Part shown: positions 62,343 through 64,000 of the stretch, one piece after another
How the letters are laid out: every line of letters starts with the position of its first letter
How positions within the stretch are numbered: the first letter of the stretch is position 1
DNA from: Cherax quadricarinatus
Lineage: Eukaryota; Arthropoda; Malacostraca; Decapoda; Parastacidae
Reading direction: 5' to 3'
Assembly: GCF_038502225.1 (NCBI RefSeq)
Contig: NC_091293.1
Span: 9,570,138-9,634,137 of the forward strand
DNA: 64,000 nucleotides
Position numbers and translations under genes: made by a program
The notes under the pieces: generated by a model
Database searches by the model: none
The model's input: the letters and a program-made list of their open reading frames with translations, nothing else
What the model was told of the DNA's origin: nothing

Positions 62343-64000
62343 TACTGTCGCTGGGCCTCCCTCATTATCTGTGCATATTCGTTTCTGGCTCTTCGATTGA
62401 TCTCATTGTTTCCTTGGGTCCTTTGCCTTCTATACCTCTTCCATTCTCTAATGAACTTAGTTTTTGCCTCCCTGCACCTTCGGGTAAACCAAGGACTCAC
62501 TTTGGTCTTTCCATTGTTTCTGTTGCCATTGGGAACAAACCTTTCTTCTGCCTCCTTGCATTTAGCTGTTACATACTCCATCATTTCATTTACTGTCTTT
62601 CCAACCATTTCTCTGTCCCACTGCGTCTCCTGCAGGAAGTTCCTAATACCTTTGTAGTCCTCCCTTTTATAGTTTGGCTTTTCCTATTAGACTCCTGTTA
62701 CCCTATCCACCTGTAACTCTACTATGTAATCAAAACTCAGGACTACATGGTCACTAGCTCCGAGGGGCCTCTCATATGTGATGTCATCAATGTCTGAGCT
62801 ACTCAGGGTGAACACAAGGTCCAGTCTTGCTGGTTCATCCTCCCCTCGCTCTCTGGTAGTGTCCCTGATGTGTTGATGCATGAGGTTTTCCAGTACCACA
62901 TCCATCATCTTGGCTCTCCATGTTTTGGGGCCCCCATGAGGCTCCAGGTTTTCCCAATCGATCTCCCTGTGGTTGAAATCACCCATAATCAGTAACTTTG
63001 CTCTGCACGTTTGAGCTCTTCGTGCCACCTCATCCAGTGTGTCCACCATCGCCCTGTTGTTCTCATCATATTCCTCTCTTGGCCTCCTGCAGTTCTGTGG
63101 TGGGTTATACGTAACAGCAATGACTACCTTATGTTCCCCAGATAGAATTGTGCCTACTACGTAGCCCCTTTCTCCAATCTCGTCCATGCCTTCCATTTCC
63201 TCGAAACTCCATCGGTTTTTTATGAGCAGTTCAACCCCTCCTCCCCCTCTGCTCTTTCATTCTTTCCTCAGGATCTGATATCCCGGTGGAAAGACTGCAT
63301 CTGTTATTATCTCAGTGAGTTTCGTTTCTGTGACTGTTATGATGTCCGGTGACTTCTCGTTGATTCTTTCGTGCCATTCCTCGTATTTATTTGCTATTCC
63401 ATCTGCATTTGTGTATCAAACTCTCAGCTTCTTGTCTATCACGGTGGACCTGGGAGAATATTGGGGTTGGGGGTTGGAGCCCTGGGGGGGTTATGGGGGC
63501 TTGTGGTGTGGGTGGGATTTGTGGTGGGGGGGATGAGGGCAGAGTGCCCATAGGGAGCTGCTGTGGCAATGGGGTTTGTGATGTGGGGGTGGGGGCAGAG
63601 GGAACAGTGTGTGGCTGTTGGTTGAGATTGTTCAGCTGCATTGGGGTTTTCATAGTGTGGGTGGGGTTTGTGGTGGGGGGTGGGGCAGAGAGAACAGTGT
63701 ATGGGTTTTGGTTGAGGTTGTTCAGTTGCTTCGGGGTTATTGTGGTTGTAGTCCTTCTGTGGGTGTCTTTGTAGGGTGTATTTGTCCTTTCACCTGAGTC
63801 TGGGTTTTGCTCGTCCTCATCGATGCCTTCCGTTCCTCCTTTCATTTTTGTATCCTCTCCCTCAGTCTCGTTCTTTCCTCCTGTGTTCTGTCATGATCGA
63901 GGTACACACTCTGGTACTCTGATTTGTCCCTCAGTCGTGCTTTTTCCTGCAGGACCCTGATTCAAGCTGATTCTGCCTTGAAGACTACTTTGACAGGCCG
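62343..64000 (-). pseudogene. Family A LINE copy A5, 5' half (ORF1 end, endonuclease, linker)
   Basis: Minus strand from the window edge: ORF1 end text (RPVKVVFKAESA, KSEYQSVYLDHDRTQEERTRLRERI), like the RNA-binding region of CR1-type ORF1. A Pro/Thr-rich linker follows with an internal repeat (LNNLNQ.P.TV.SAP.PT twice, 63,780-63,560), then endonuclease NADGIANKYEEWHERINEKSPD, ITVTETKLTEI, LLIMGDFNHREIDW, LDLVFTLSSSDID and LGASDHVVLSF (63,196-62,687). Last comes the linker VSPWFTRRCREAKTKFIREWKRYRRQRTQ ending at YAQIMREAQRQYS, where B3 interrupts. Several frameshifts. The copy continues beyond the window. Confidence 0.87.

Overview
The window is eukaryotic and reads as intergenic DNA from a large, repeat-swollen invertebrate genome. 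I infer a decapod crustacean (crayfish or shrimp type) from the mix of RTE, CR1/L2-group and Jockey/I-group LINEs, Penelope-like elements, BEL/Pao, tRNA-derived SINE-like units and very long (TA)n, (CA)n and (ACC)n arrays. This is inference from remembered repeat families, not a search. I found no convincing host gene, rRNA, functional tRNA or CRISPR array. Almost every coding signal is a reverse transcriptase, endonuclease, gag or integrase of a retroelement, nearly always broken.

Family names used here are my own. A is a CR1-like LINE whose 3' end runs into (CA)n. B is an L2/Daphne-like LINE with short AT-rich tandem tails. C is a Jockey/CR1-like LINE whose ORF1 carries a PHD-like motif and three CCCH fingers. 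D is an RTE-clade LINE. E is a Jockey/I-like LINE. G is another CR1/Jockey-group LINE. PLE is Penelope-like, and there is one BEL/Pao LTR element.

Layout. At 1-5.64 kb an A copy is split by a C copy, itself split by a B copy. At 5.64-11.47 kb truncated A copies are strung together by (CA)n, one of them split by a B copy. At 11.47-24.18 kb one D copy is split twice: first by an opposite-strand, nearly full-length D copy, then by a 6-kb composite bounded by inverted PLE repeats and a 13-bp direct repeat. At 24.2-33.5 kb lie C, G and PLE fragments, a candidate inverted-repeat DNA element with a decayed orphan ORF, and SINE-like units. At 33.56-41.76 kb a young BEL/Pao provirus-like element sits inside a D fragment with a 5-bp target duplication. 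At 41.8-49.2 kb come inverted AT-rich arms around SINE units and (TA)n, a C copy with ORF1, and a D copy. At 49.2-54.6 kb are two C copies separated by an (ACC)n array, then a minisatellite of CRE-like palindromes and about 720 bp of (GT)n. At 54.6-64 kb two minus-strand A copies occur, the second split by a full-length B element with a monomeric 5' region and an ORF2 open except for one stop.

The genes do not form a host pathway. The logic is insertional: young elements sit inside older ones, and microsatellites grow from LINE tails and serve as landing sites. Several of the best-preserved copies carry a single premature stop, most explained by a C-to-T change.
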